From: Mycobacterium sp. OTB74
GTDB taxonomy: Bacteria; Actinomycetota; Actinomycetes; Mycobacteriales; Mycobacteriaceae
Assembly: GCF_029892685.1 (NCBI RefSeq)
Contig: NZ_JARXVD010000020.1
Coordinates: forward strand, 54,697-118,696
Direction: 5' to 3'
Length of the DNA stretch: 64,000 nt
Shown piece by piece: positions 1 to 8,529 of the stretch. Position 1 is the stretch's first letter, and each line of letters opens with the position of its first letter. Position numbers and translations under genes: made by a program. The notes beneath the pieces were generated by a model, which saw only the letters and a program-made list of their open reading frames with translations, made no database searches and was not told where the DNA came from.

Positions 1-713
1 TCGTCCAACCCATCGACGTAACGGAGTTGGTCGTCGAATTCAAGACAGTCCAATATGACCGGTCCGTCGTCTGTACAGAAAATGTCACCAGCCTGCAGGT
101 CACCGTGACCGTCAACGATCCGTTTCTGATCGATTCGTTGTGCGAACAGCTTCGCACGCCCATCGACGTACCGGCGGAACAGCCGACCAATCTCGTTGAT
201 GGAACGTACTGCGTCAAGCGTCACCGCCCGCCGGCCGAGTTCAACGAGGTTCTCCTCCCACCGCACGACGATCGCCGTCCGCCGCCCGGCGGCGTCGATT
301 TCCTTGCTGTGCGCCGATGCCGCGTGAAGGTGCGCTACCTGCTGCGCAATGGCATCCAGATGACCGCCGGCCGGTAGTCCTGCACACACGATCTCGGACA
401 GTCGTTCCCGGTCCGGATAGCGGCGCATCTCGATCACCGGCTCACCTGGGCCGCCATCGGGGCCAACGAAGTGCGCCAGACCGAGATAGCTCTCTTTGGC
501 CAACCTGCGATTCAACTCGATCTCTCGAGCGCAGGCGTGCTCGCGGCTCGCTCTGGTGCTGAAGTCCAGAAAGTCGGTGACCACCGGTTTCTTCGACTTG
601 TACGCACGATCACCGGCCAGTATCACAATGCCGGTATGCGTCTCGCGCACCTCGACCTCATTCCCGGGAATCGGGCCAGCCGCGCGGACGGGAACTGAAG
701 CATCGAGGGTCAT
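1..713 (-). CDS. Rv2004c-like APH-fold/ATP-binding kinase, N-terminal part, cut by window edge
   Basis: Translating the minus strand from the ATG at 713 gives an uninterrupted frame to base 1, so the gene runs off the left edge and about 237 residues are visible. The protein starts MTLDASVPVRA and contains VILAGDRAYKSKKPV, a kinase-like lysine region, and later HGDLQAGDIF, the catalytic-loop motif of the aminoglycoside-phosphotransferase fold (Asp in HGD), followed by VILDCLEFDD. This matches my memory of M. tuberculosis Rv2004c, a DosR-regulon protein with an APH-like N-terminus and a P-loop kinase C-terminus. The C-terminal P-loop half is outside the window. A DosR-like box lies at 772-785, about 60 bp upstream, and the gene is divergent from the acg-usp-dosRS cluster. 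Substrate unknown. Confidence 0.8.
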   Translation of the reverse strand, partial: MTLDASVPVRAAGPIPGNEVEVRETHTGIVILAGDRAYKSKKPVVTDFLDFSTRASREHACAREIELNRRLAKESYLGLAHFVGPDGGPGEPVIEMRRYPDRERLSEIVCAGLPAGGHLDAIAQQVAHLHAASAHSKEIDAAGRRTAIVVRWEENLVELGRRAVTLDAVRSINEIGRLFRRYVDGRAKLFAQRIDQKRIVDGHGDLQAGDIFCTDDGPVILDCLEFDDQLRYVDGLD

Positions 714-771
714 GGCCGAAATCCTCGCCGTCCCGGGGAGTCACGTTCTGCTGCCTTCTGACCTCTCATCG

Positions 772-785
772 CCGCCAAAGGTCAC
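772..785 (-). promoter_or_regulatory. Candidate DosR box for the Rv2004c-like gene
   Basis: Read on the minus strand the site is GTGACCTTTGGCGG, resembling the DosR core GGGACTWWAGTCCC. It lies about 60 bp upstream of the start at 713 and 13 bp from a second, oppositely serving site at 799-812. Similarity judged by eye; no matrix score. Confidence 0.45.
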
Positions 786-798
786 ACCATTACACTAG

Positions 799-812
799 GT
801 GACTTCTGACTC
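799..812 (+). promoter_or_regulatory. Candidate DosR box upstream of acg-usp-dosRS
   Basis: GTGACTTCTGACTC matches about 9 of 14 positions of the DosR core and lies 67 bp upstream of the acg start at 879. Because acg, usp, dosR and dosS are closely spaced, this site could drive all four and create autoregulation. Confidence 0.5.
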
Positions 813-878
813 TGTCGGTTCCGAAGCTCAACGGGGCAGCGTTGCGACTGAAAGTTGTAGCGCTGCGGAGGACATCTC

Positions 879-1943
879 ATGCCGAAAACCACTATCACGC
901 TTCAGGAAATCGAAGATGCGGTGCATCTGGCCTGCCGCGCCCCGTCATTCCATAACAGCCAACCATGGAAATGGGTTCTGGAGTCGAACACGCTGAAGCT
1001 GTTTCTCGACCCTGATCAGCTGGTTGCCTCCGACACCTCCGGGCGCCAGGCACTGTTGAGTTGCGGCGCAGTGCTGGACCACCTTCGGGTCGCGATGGCC
1101 GCCGTCGGTTGGATCACCGACGTCGACCGCTTTCCCAATCCGAACAACCGCCACCATCTCGCTGACATCGATTTCCGTCCGGCTCCAGGAGTAACTCGCA
1201 CACAGCTCAAAGCAGCCGACGCAATACTGTCCAGGCGGACCGACCGGCTGCCATTCGACGCGGTCCCCGACTGGCCGGCGTTCCAACAATTGCTGTGGTT
1301 GGCAGTGCAGGGCCGCCCAAGTCACGTCGACGTCCTTGATGCCAAACAGCGCCCCAAACTGTCCGAAGCGTCCCATCTGACCGAGGTGCTGAGGATGTAT
1401 GACGCTTCGTACGATGCCGAACTATTCTGGTGGACATCACAATTCGGTGCCACCACCGGTATCCCGCACAGTTCCCTGGTATCCGCCGCGGAAAGCGATC
1501 GTGTTGATATCGGCCGATCGTTTCCGGTGACGCACACTCGCGAACGGCGTCAACAGATAGGGGACGACAAGTCCACGGTTGTGGTGATCTCGGCCCTTGA
1601 CGACACCCGCCAGGACATCCTGGCTTGCGGTGAGACCCTTTCTGCGGTGCTGCTAGAGGCCACCATGTCAGGGCTTGCCAGCTGCACGCTTACCCACCTC
1701 ACAGAGCACCCGGCCACCCGCGACATCGTGGGCACACTTACCGGGCACCAATTGCCACAGGTATTGGTGCGCATCGGAATCGCCCCGACTCTGGATCAGT
1801 TCCCACCGCCGACGCCGCGGCGTCCGCTGTCTGATGTCTTCCGTTACCAGCGCGGCGTCCACAGTCAAGACCACTGTCCGCCCACAGTAGGGACTAATTC
1901 CTCTGCTGTGGAAAACGTTGTCCCGCCTAACGTCGACACGTAG
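879..1943 (+). CDS. acg: Acg-family nitroreductase-like FMN protein
   Basis: A 354-residue protein of the Acg family (M. tuberculosis Rv2032/Acg and relatives). Early residues RAPSFHNSQPWKW are the family signature, and the C-terminus has PRRPLSDVF, also typical. The Acg fold is an internally duplicated nitroreductase in which the FMN access lid blocks substrate; family members are thought to store or sequester flavin during dormancy rather than reduce nitro compounds. The ATG at 879 follows GGAGG by about 8 bases. It heads a tight series with a universal stress protein and dosRS, and a second paralogue lies at 6724. A broken third copy is at 57165. Function inferred from family only. Confidence 0.88.
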   Translation: MPKTTITLQEIEDAVHLACRAPSFHNSQPWKWVLESNTLKLFLDPDQLVASDTSGRQALLSCGAVLDHLRVAMAAVGWITDVDRFPNPNNRHHLADIDFRPAPGVTRTQLKAADAILSRRTDRLPFDAVPDWPAFQQLLWLAVQGRPSHVDVLDAKQRPKLSEASHLTEVLRMYDASYDAELFWWTSQFGATTGIPHSSLVSAAESDRVDIGRSFPVTHTRERRQQIGDDKSTVVVISALDDTRQDILACGETLSAVLLEATMSGLASCTLTHLTEHPATRDIVGTLTGHQLPQVLVRIGIAPTLDQFPPPTPRRPLSDVFRYQRGVHSQDHCPPTVGTNSSAVENVVPPNVDT

Positions 1944-1972
1944 TCAGCTCGACACATTCAGGAGCGCCCGCC

Positions 1973-2827
1973 ATGTACAGCACAGCTTCACCGTCCCCAG
2001 CAGTCGCGGTCGGCATCGACGGCTCACGGTGGTCCGTGGACGCTGCTTTGTGGGCAGTCGACGAAGCGGTCAGCCGCGATGTACCCCTGCGCCTGCTATA
2101 CGTGGTCGAGCCGCGCCCACACACTACGTTCGACCCACAGCAGGCCGCCCGCGATCTGGCATGCGCCGAAGTCTCCGTGCGCCAGACCCTGGTGGCCGTT
2201 GAGTCTGCAGAAAAGCCAGTCAAGATCGAATGGGAAGTGCTGCAGGGCGATCCGACCCGGGTCCTACTGAACGCCGCTCGATCAGCCGACCTGATGTGTA
2301 TCGGGTCACTCGGTATCGCGCATGCCACTGGCCAGCGGCCGGGATCAACTGCCGCGGCGTTGGCAACATCAGCTCAATGCCCGGTCGCCATCGTCCGGAG
2401 TACCCAGCATTGGTCGACGCGACCCCGACAGGTAGTCGTCGAAATCGACGAAAGTCCAGATAGTGTCTACGTTCTCGACGCCGGGATCGGCGAGGCGCGG
2501 CTACGCGGCGCACCGTTGACGGTACTTGCGACCTGGCAGAGCGAACTCGACGACGTCCGGGAAACCACCGCCGACGAGAACGTTCGTGCGCAACTGGACA
2601 AGCGCCTCGCACGCTATCGTCAAGCGAATCCAGACATCGAGTTCAACACGGTTGCGGCCCGGGGTTCAACGATGAATTATCTTGCCCACCAATCTGATTC
2701 GGTCCAGATGGTGGTCGTCGGCCAGAATCGTCGACGCGGCCTAGGGGAAATCGTCGGGTCTGCCCAGACCACCCCTCATCGCATCGACTGCTCGGTCCTG
2801 ATTTGTCGGCACCACCATCGCTTGTAG
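1973..2827 (+). CDS. Universal stress protein, tandem UspA domains
   Basis: A 284-residue protein with two UspA domains. Domain 1 opens with VAVGIDGSRWSVDAALWAV and ends with the nucleotide-binding pattern G-x2-G-x9-G-S (GSLGIAHATGQRPGS), so ATP binding is likely. Domain 2 has a weaker version (GQNRRRGLGEIVGS). Tandem-domain Usp proteins are abundant in the mycobacterial DosR regulon; Rv2623 is the characterised ATP-binding example that slows growth. The ATG at 1973 is preceded by AGGAGCG. It is 29 bp after acg and 66 bp before dosR, so probably cotranscribed. One of five Usp genes in the window. Confidence 0.88.
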   Translation: MYSTASPSPAVAVGIDGSRWSVDAALWAVDEAVSRDVPLRLLYVVEPRPHTTFDPQQAARDLACAEVSVRQTLVAVESAEKPVKIEWEVLQGDPTRVLLNAARSADLMCIGSLGIAHATGQRPGSTAAALATSAQCPVAIVRSTQHWSTRPRQVVVEIDESPDSVYVLDAGIGEARLRGAPLTVLATWQSELDDVRETTADENVRAQLDKRLARYRQANPDIEFNTVAARGSTMNYLAHQSDSVQMVVVGQNRRRGLGEIVGSAQTTPHRIDCSVLICRHHHRL

Positions 2828-2893
2828 CGCGTTTGAGCCTATCGTTGTCCAAGGTGCGCGGGCATCGCAATGAGGATCCAGGAGGTCATCCGA

Positions 2894-3541
2894 ATGGTCA
2901 CCGTGTTTCTTGTCGACGACCACGAAGTGGTACGTCGCGGCCTCATCGACCTGCTCAGTGCAGACCCTGACCTGCAAGTCATCGGCGAGGCCGGATCGGT
3001 AGCTCAAGCGATGGCCCAGATCCCCGCGCTGCGGCCCGATGTCGCCGTCCTGGACGTGCGCCTCCCAGATGGCAATGGCATCGAACTATGCCGTGACCTG
3101 CTGTCGCGACTGCCGGACTTGCGCTGTCTGATGTTGACGTCCTTCACGTCCGACGAGGCCATGCTCGATGCCGTTCTGGCCGGCGCCAGTGGCTACGTGA
3201 TCAAGGACATCAAAGGTATGGAACTGGCGGAGGCAATCAAAACTGTCGGTGCAGGGCGATCACTGCTGGACAATCGCGCCGCCGCCGCGCTCATGGCCAA
3301 GCTGCGAAATGCAGCCGAGCGCTCAGATCCGTTGTCGGGCTTGACCGATCAGGAACGCGTGCTGCTGGATCTGCTTGGTGAGGGCCTGACGAACAAACAG
3401 ATTGCCGCCAGGATGTTCCTGGCCGAGAAGACGGTGAAGAATTATGTGTCGCGTCTGCTCGCCAAGCTCGGCATGGAGCGGCGCACCCAGGCCGCGGTAT
3501 TTGTGTCGAGACTGGATCGCCCGCAGCGTTCGGCACCGTGA
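2894..3541 (+). CDS. dosR: Hypoxia/NO response regulator DosR (DevR), NarL family
   Basis: A 215-residue response regulator very close to M. tuberculosis DosR. The receiver domain (about 1-120) has the acidic pair D8-D9, phospho-acceptor D54 in VLDVRLPDGNG, and the conserved lysine in GYVIKDIKGMEL. The LuxR-type HTH (about 145-210) contains GLTNKQIAARMFLAEKTVKNYV and the DosR-specific ending LAKLGMERRTQAAVF. I chose the ATG at 2894: AGGAGG sits 8 bp upstream and the N-terminus MVTVFLVDDHEVV matches the family; an in-frame ATG at 2870 would place that ribosome site inside the gene. Its stop overlaps a GTG in the dosS frame (GTGA). It is expected to activate the many DosR-like boxes in this window. 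Confidence 0.97.
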   Translation: MVTVFLVDDHEVVRRGLIDLLSADPDLQVIGEAGSVAQAMAQIPALRPDVAVLDVRLPDGNGIELCRDLLSRLPDLRCLMLTSFTSDEAMLDAVLAGASGYVIKDIKGMELAEAIKTVGAGRSLLDNRAAAALMAKLRNAAERSDPLSGLTDQERVLLDLLGEGLTNKQIAARMFLAEKTVKNYVSRLLAKLGMERRTQAAVFVSRLDRPQRSAP

Positions 3542-3597
3542 AGCAATTCTGGCCACAACGGGCACCGGACATCGCGCGCGATGACAGAATCTGCGCT

Positions 3598-5310
3598 GTG
3601 TCAGGAAGTCCGGTAAACAATGACGGCAATACCGCGCGGCCGCTGCGCGCGCCGCTGTCCGGGCTGCGGTTGCGCGAGTTGCTCAGCGAAGTGCAAGACC
3701 GAGTCGAACAGATCATCGAGGGCCGCGACCGCCTCGACGGACTGGTGGAGGCGATGCTCACCGTCACCGCAGGCCTGGAACTGGACGAAACGCTCCGAAC
3801 CATCGTGCACGCTGCCATCGAATTACTCGACGCGCGATATGGAGCACTCGGGGTCCGCGGCTCCGACCATGAACTCGTCGAGTTCATTTACGAGGGCATC
3901 GACGAAGAAACCCATCGGCAGATCGGACGGCTGCCCCAGGGACGCGGAGTCCTTGGCGTATTGATCGAAGATCCGAAACCTATTCGGCTGGATAATATTC
4001 GGACGCACCCGGATTCTGTGGGCTTCCCCGAGCACCACCCGCAGATGACTACGTTCCTTGGTGTGCCGGTCCGAATCCGCGATCAAGTCTTCGGCAATCT
4101 TTATCTGACCGAGAAGGCCTCCGGACAACCGTTCAGCGAAGACGACGAGGTGCTCGCCCAAGCGCTTGCCGCAGCTGCGGGTATCGCCATCGACAACGCC
4201 CGCCTCTACGACCAAGCACAACGACGCAGGGCGTGGATCGAAGCTACCCGCGATATCGGCACAGCGCTGTTGTCCGGAACCGAGCCAACCGAGGTGTTCC
4301 GGCTGATCGCCCTGGAAGCGCGCTCCCTGACCGACGCAGAGGCGACCCTGGTAGCGGTCCCTGATGACGATCTTCCGGCCCACGAGGTCACCGATCTGCA
4401 GGTCGTCGACTCGACCGGAAACCTCCCATCGACCCCTCGGCGGATCCCGGTGGCAGACGGACCGATCGGTACTGCATTCCGCGATCGCACCCCCGTTCGC
4501 TGCGCACCATCCGAGCTGCCCGCGGCGATCTCGACTGGGATGGGCTACGCGCTGGTTCTGCCGCTGCGGACCACCGAAAGCGTGGTCGGAATTCTGATCA
4601 TTTTCCGAGCCGCGGGACGGCAGGCGTTCACCGCTGACCAGCTGGGCATGATGGCCGCGTTCACCGATCAGGCCGCGCTGGCCTGGCAACTGGCCGCGAC
4701 CCAGCGCCAGATGCGCGAACTCGACGTCCTGGCCGACCGCGATCGAATCGCCCGCGACCTGCATGACCATGTCATTCAGCGCCTGTTCGCGATAGGTCTC
4801 ACCTTGCAGGGTGCCATCCCCAGAGCGCGCTCCGGCGACGTGCAGCGGCGTATCACCGATTGTGTCGACGACCTACAGGAAGTCATCACCGAAATCCGCA
4901 CAGCAATTTTTGACCTGCACGGCAGCTCCACGACGAGCACTCGGCTCCGCCAGCGCCTCGATGCGGCCATCTCTGCATTCTCCAGTAGCGAATTGCACAC
5001 CACCGTCCGCTATAACGGACCGCTGTCGGTCATCGAACCAGAGCTGGCCGATCACGCTGAAGCCGTCGTCCGGGAAGCAGTAAGCAACGCCGTTCGCCAT
5101 GGCCGAGCTACCGCCATCACCATCACTGTGAGCGTGAACAACGACCTGCATATCGACGTCACGGACAACGGTTGCGGGCTCGCAGAATCAATCACCGAAA
5201 GCGGACTGAACAACCTTCGACGCCGGGCGCAGGAATGTGGCGGTGACATGACGATAGGGGCGGCCGAAGGTCAAGGCACGATTCTCCAGTGGTGGGCGCC
5301 GCTACCGTAG
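3598..5310 (+). CDS. dosS: Haem-based redox/oxygen sensor histidine kinase DosS (DevS)
   Basis: A sensor kinase with two GAF domains (about 50-205 and 215-365), a dimerisation/phospho-acceptor segment with DLHDHVIQR (His about 389) and a HATPase_c domain (REAVSNAVRHG, then DNGCGL). GAF-A carries GFPEHHPQMTTFLGVPV; the second His aligns with the haem ligand H149 of M. tuberculosis DosS. The protein would autophosphorylate when haem is ferrous and unliganded or bound to NO/CO and pass phosphate to DosR encoded just upstream. The start is uncertain: GTG at 3598 gives a leader the length of the tuberculosis protein, whereas GTG at 3538 overlaps the dosR stop by four bases. Cytoplasmic; no membrane segments. 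Confidence 0.95.
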   Translation: MSGSPVNNDGNTARPLRAPLSGLRLRELLSEVQDRVEQIIEGRDRLDGLVEAMLTVTAGLELDETLRTIVHAAIELLDARYGALGVRGSDHELVEFIYEGIDEETHRQIGRLPQGRGVLGVLIEDPKPIRLDNIRTHPDSVGFPEHHPQMTTFLGVPVRIRDQVFGNLYLTEKASGQPFSEDDEVLAQALAAAAGIAIDNARLYDQAQRRRAWIEATRDIGTALLSGTEPTEVFRLIALEARSLTDAEATLVAVPDDDLPAHEVTDLQVVDSTGNLPSTPRRIPVADGPIGTAFRDRTPVRCAPSELPAAISTGMGYALVLPLRTTESVVGILIIFRAAGRQAFTADQLGMMAAFTDQAALAWQLAATQRQMRELDVLADRDRIARDLHDHVIQRLFAIGLTLQGAIPRARSGDVQRRITDCVDDLQEVITEIRTAIFDLHGSSTTSTRLRQRLDAAISAFSSSELHTTVRYNGPLSVIEPELADHAEAVVREAVSNAVRHGRATAITITVSVNNDLHIDVTDNGCGLAESITESGLNNLRRRAQECGGDMTIGAAEGQGTILQWWAPLP

Positions 5311-5320
5311 CGGCTGTGCT

Positions 5321-5917
5321 TTACCGGAACCAATCTTTGCGTCCCCCGCCGTCGTGGTCCAACATCCGCCACTCGTTGGACCACCCTGCATAACGACTCC
5401 GGTCCAGTCGCCGGTGCAAGATGCCGACTAGTGACAGTAATCCGCCGACGACCCCCAGCCACAACGCGGCCGCTGCGCCGAATGCCGCTGTCGCAATCTG
5501 TTCCCGCGTCATTGGCGGCTCGGTGATATCACCGCGTTTGTCCACCCACACAGTGGTCCAATCGCCGGTCTTCAGATCGGTCGGTCCCTCAATCGAGCCT
5601 GTATAAGTTCTGCCCGAAACCATCCAGCGCACGTTTGACCGGAACGCGTCTGCAGCAACTCGAGATTGGATGACACTGTTGGCGACAGCCTGCGCCGGCA
5701 CGTTGTGCCACTCTGCAACCTGCCGCAGCGCCAACTGCACCTGCTGATCATGAACGGCAGTACCGAATGCGGCTGCCGGCGCAATCGCCAAAACCGCGAG
5801 AATCGCCGCAATCAGCTTCACGATCGCCTCCAGCCGGTCGCTAGCGCGTACCAGTGGATTTCGAGAAAAGCATCGATACAAACCGACCGGAATCGGGCAC
5901 CATGCGTAGCGATCCAT
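5321..5917 (-). CDS. Rv1733c-like two-helix membrane protein
   Basis: A 198-residue protein with two predicted membrane helices: an N-terminal one (IVKLIAAILAVLAIAPAAAFG) and a C-terminal one (AAFGAAAALWLGVVGGLLSLVG), with an exposed domain between. The N-terminal FSRNPLVRASDRLEA strongly recalls Rv1733c, a DosR-regulon membrane protein and T-cell antigen of unknown function. The ATG at 5917 has GAGGAGC six bases upstream, better than the in-frame ATG at 5944. The gene converges on dosS with a 10-bp gap. A DosR-like box at 6072-6085 lies about 155 bp upstream and may serve both divergent genes. Confidence 0.8.
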   Translation of the reverse strand: MDRYAWCPIPVGLYRCFSRNPLVRASDRLEAIVKLIAAILAVLAIAPAAAFGTAVHDQQVQLALRQVAEWHNVPAQAVANSVIQSRVAADAFRSNVRWMVSGRTYTGSIEGPTDLKTGDWTTVWVDKRGDITEPPMTREQIATAAFGAAAALWLGVVGGLLSLVGILHRRLDRSRYAGWSNEWRMLDHDGGGRKDWFR

Positions 5918-6071
5918 GGCTGGCTCCTCAGACGACGGGTGCATCTCGCGACACCATGGACACCAGATTGCAGCACATCAGCCAGCGCGCACAGAGCCCA
6001 ATGTCATTGACAACCAATACCCATGAACATCAGACCTGTAGTTGAAGTGCTGTCCAACATCAGCTGACCAA

Positions 6072-6085
6072 GTGACCTTCTGCCC
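6072..6085 (+). promoter_or_regulatory. Candidate DosR box between Rv1733c-like and GNAT genes
   Basis: GTGACCTTCTGCCC, 37 bp upstream of the GNAT start at 6122 and in the divergent region of the Rv1733c-like gene. Moderate match to the DosR core. Confidence 0.4.
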
Positions 6086-6121
6086 TGTCGACAGCCGGGG
6101 ATCAGACCGCACGATCACCGT

Positions 6122-6718
6122 ATGAAGGACAAGCAATCGCCGGCCGGGTCGGCTTCGGTCGCCGGATCAGCCGTTCCGGCTCCATCAGCGTTGCCGCGCA
6201 AGCACGCCACACTGCGCGATGGATCATTCATCACGGTACGAGACCTGGTTACCAATGACTTCGCGGCCGTGATGGCACTGACCGAAAATCTCAGTGGCGA
6301 CGAGCTCTACCTCCGGTTCTTCACCTTCCATCCGAAACATCTTGTGGAATGGGCACATTCGGTGACCCAGCCGCGACCTGGGAGTGTCGCCCTCGGCGCA
6401 TTCGACGGCCAGTCGCTGCTAGCGGTCGGGAACTATGTGCCCACCGCTGAGCCCGGAACTGCTGAGATCGCCATCGTCGTCGCACACTCCAACCACTACC
6501 GAGGAATCGCCACCGTTCTGCTCACTCATCTCGGCGAGCACGCGAAAAATACAGGTACACAGCGCCTCATCGCGGACGTACTGGTACAGAACCTCGATAT
6601 GCGCAGGGTCATCTCCGAAGCTGGGTGGAGCTGCCACCAACATCGAGACGGTGAGGTGATCTCGGTCGAGATCGACCTGACCAACTCACAACGTCCCAAC
6701 GTATGTGCCATGAGGTGA
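6122..6718 (+). CDS. GNAT-family N-acetyltransferase
   Basis: A 198-residue protein with one acetyltransferase fold. ITVRDLVTNDFAAVMALTENLS followed by ELYLRFF is the usual N-terminal strand-helix of GNAT proteins related to the acetyltransferase module of protein-acetylating enzymes, and HSNHYRGIATVLLTHLGEHAKN corresponds to motif A (acetyl-CoA pyrophosphate loop, here degenerate). The first 30 residues are Ser/Ala/Pro-rich and probably disordered. No cyclic-nucleotide domain is fused, unlike the KATmt-type enzymes. The stop overlaps the ribosome-binding region of the downstream acg paralogue, indicating an operon. Substrate not predictable. Confidence 0.75.
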   Translation: MKDKQSPAGSASVAGSAVPAPSALPRKHATLRDGSFITVRDLVTNDFAAVMALTENLSGDELYLRFFTFHPKHLVEWAHSVTQPRPGSVALGAFDGQSLLAVGNYVPTAEPGTAEIAIVVAHSNHYRGIATVLLTHLGEHAKNTGTQRLIADVLVQNLDMRRVISEAGWSCHQHRDGEVISVEIDLTNSQRPNVCAMR

Positions 6719-6723
6719 AAGAT

Positions 6724-7716
6724 ATGTCCGACGAATTCCCAGATCAGCAAACCGTGCAGGCGGCGATGGCTCTTGCCACTCGCGCCCCCTCAGTGCACAA
6801 CACTCAACCGTGGCGCTGGCGGGTCGGCTCCTGCAGTGTGCAGTTGTATGCCGAACAGTCGCGGCACCTGATGCACACCGATCCAGACGGCCGCGACCTG
6901 GTCATCAGTTGCGGTGCAGCGTTGCACCACGCAGTCATCGCGTTCGGTGCGCTTGGTTGGCAGGCCACCGTCCATCGATTCCCCAATCCTGCAGAACCCG
7001 AGCACCTTGCGGCGATCGAACTGCAGCCATGCGCACCTCAGCTTGCTGACATCGCCCTCGCCGCAGCGATTCCGCGACGGCGCACCGATCGACGACTTTT
7101 CAGCGGATGGCCGGTCGCGCTCGGCGACATCGCATTGATGTCTGCGCGTGCAGCCCGAATCGGCATTGCGGTCCGACGGGTGACACCCGACGACGTCCTC
7201 ATAGCCGCAATGCGGCAAGCGGTTGCACAACATGGCCAAGACGTGGATTACCTGACCGAACTGACAGCGTGGAGCGGCCGGTACGCGGCGGTTGGCGGGG
7301 TGCCGGCACGCAACACGCCGATACCCGACCCTGCCGCCACCATCCCAGGCCGGATCTTCGCCGGACCGGTTCTCGATCAGCCACCTGGAACGAGTGCCGT
7401 CGACGACAACGGGTCGCTGCTGGCTCTCGGCACCGCGGCCGACACCCCGACCGATCGCCTCCGCGCCGGGGAAGCCACCAGCGCAATTCTGCTGACCGCA
7501 ACAGCGCAAGGTCTGGCCACCTGCCCAGTCACCGAGGCATTAGAGAATCCGACATGCCGTGACATGGTGCGGACCGATGTTTTCGGCGACGATCTGTTCC
7601 CACAGATGCTGATCCGCGTCGGTTGGGCTCCGATCAACGCCGATCCCCTGCCGTCGACTCCCCGACGGCCGCTGGCCGACGTCGTGTCCTGGCTGGACGG
7701 GTGCCCGCCTCCGTGA
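6724..7716 (+). CDS. Second Acg-family nitroreductase-like protein
   Basis: A 330-residue paralogue of the protein at 879. The signature RAPSVHNTQPWRWRV is at the N-terminus and PRRPLADVV at the C-terminus; DGRDLVISCGAALHHAVIAFGALGW aligns with the equivalent stretch of the first copy. The ATG at 6724 is favoured because GAGGTGA is 6-8 bases upstream; an in-frame ATG at 6703 lies inside the GNAT gene. It follows the GNAT gene by 5 bp, so they are very likely cotranscribed. The expected role is FMN binding in dormancy, as for Acg; enzyme activity is unproven. Confidence 0.87.
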   Translation: MSDEFPDQQTVQAAMALATRAPSVHNTQPWRWRVGSCSVQLYAEQSRHLMHTDPDGRDLVISCGAALHHAVIAFGALGWQATVHRFPNPAEPEHLAAIELQPCAPQLADIALAAAIPRRRTDRRLFSGWPVALGDIALMSARAARIGIAVRRVTPDDVLIAAMRQAVAQHGQDVDYLTELTAWSGRYAAVGGVPARNTPIPDPAATIPGRIFAGPVLDQPPGTSAVDDNGSLLALGTAADTPTDRLRAGEATSAILLTATAQGLATCPVTEALENPTCRDMVRTDVFGDDLFPQMLIRVGWAPINADPLPSTPRRPLADVVSWLDGCPPP

Positions 7717-7747
7717 TGCCCCGATGAGGACGTAGGGCTGCCTGAAT

Positions 7748-7761
7748 ATGACCTTGGTCCC
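7748..7761 (+). promoter_or_regulatory. Candidate DosR box upstream of small membrane protein
   Basis: ATGACCTTGGTCCC, a good match to the DosR core, 104 bp upstream of the start at 7865. Confidence 0.45.
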
Positions 7762-7864
7762 TCGCCGGAACGGAGACCGATGGCATCTCATATCTATACC
7801 GGGCAGCCAAACCCGCACGGCAATAACACAATCCGACAAATTCCTCAGGGCTGGAGGACCCAAA

Positions 7865-8323
7865 ATGAGCACATCACCACAGATTCAGGACCGCACCCGC
7901 GTGCTCGCCCGCGTGCTCGGACCATACCTATTTATCGCAGCCGCGACGCTGGTCGTCCGCCCCTCATACGCTGAGACGCTGCTGCGGGCGTTCGATGAAA
8001 ACTCTGCGTGGCCCTGGATCACTGGCGCATTCGTCCTGCCCATGGGGCTGGTAGTCGTTGTGCTACATCCATATTGGCGCGGACCGGCCGCAGCGACCAT
8101 CTCCGTGTTGGGATGGCTGACAGTGCTCAAAGGTGTTGCACTGATGACCTTCCCACAGCGCTACCTGTCATTCGGGCAGGGGGCCGTCAGTACCGCCCCG
8201 TGGTGGCAGGCCAGCGTCTTCGTCATGGCTTTGCTCGGGCTGTACCTGATCGCCGTCGGCTGGGGCCGGGACCGACGCGAGACTCAATCGCCAACGCCAC
8301 CAACCCATGCCGTCCGCGGCTGA
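7865..8323 (+). CDS. Four-helix integral membrane protein, unknown function
   Basis: A 152-residue protein with about four hydrophobic segments: VLGPYLFIAAATLVV, WITGAFVLPMGLVVVVL, TISVLGWLTVLKGVALM and ASVFVMALLGLYLIAVGW. The ATG at 7865 has GGAGG seven bases upstream, so the longer in-frame start at 7748 is not needed. I recognise no family. It has its own DosR-like box and sits between the second acg and a strong terminator hairpin, so it is probably a single-gene hypoxia-inducible unit. Confidence 0.65.
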   Translation: MSTSPQIQDRTRVLARVLGPYLFIAAATLVVRPSYAETLLRAFDENSAWPWITGAFVLPMGLVVVVLHPYWRGPAAATISVLGWLTVLKGVALMTFPQRYLSFGQGAVSTAPWWQASVFVMALLGLYLIAVGWGRDRRETQSPTPPTHAVRG

Positions 8324-8368
8324 TCCGTCGATTTGGCTTACGCCGTTGCTGTTACGCGCAGCTGTTTC

Positions 8369-8400
8369 CTGGGGAACCTGGCTCCTGCCAGGTTCCCCAG
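8369..8400. terminator. Perfect 13-bp hairpin, bidirectional terminator
   Basis: CTGGGGAACCTGG and its exact complement flank a 6-base loop, between the converging genes ending at 8323 and 8530. There is no T-tract, which is common for mycobacterial terminators. Confidence 0.75.
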
Positions 8401-8529
8401 GTCATTCGGCCCGACAGTCAGCCATCGGTCACGTCGGATTCTGAAGCAGGTCTTCGATATTCGCGATTGCGGGCAGCGCCCGATATCAGGGTCGGGCGAT
8501 GGCTAATCATGCACCCGCAACAAGTGGTG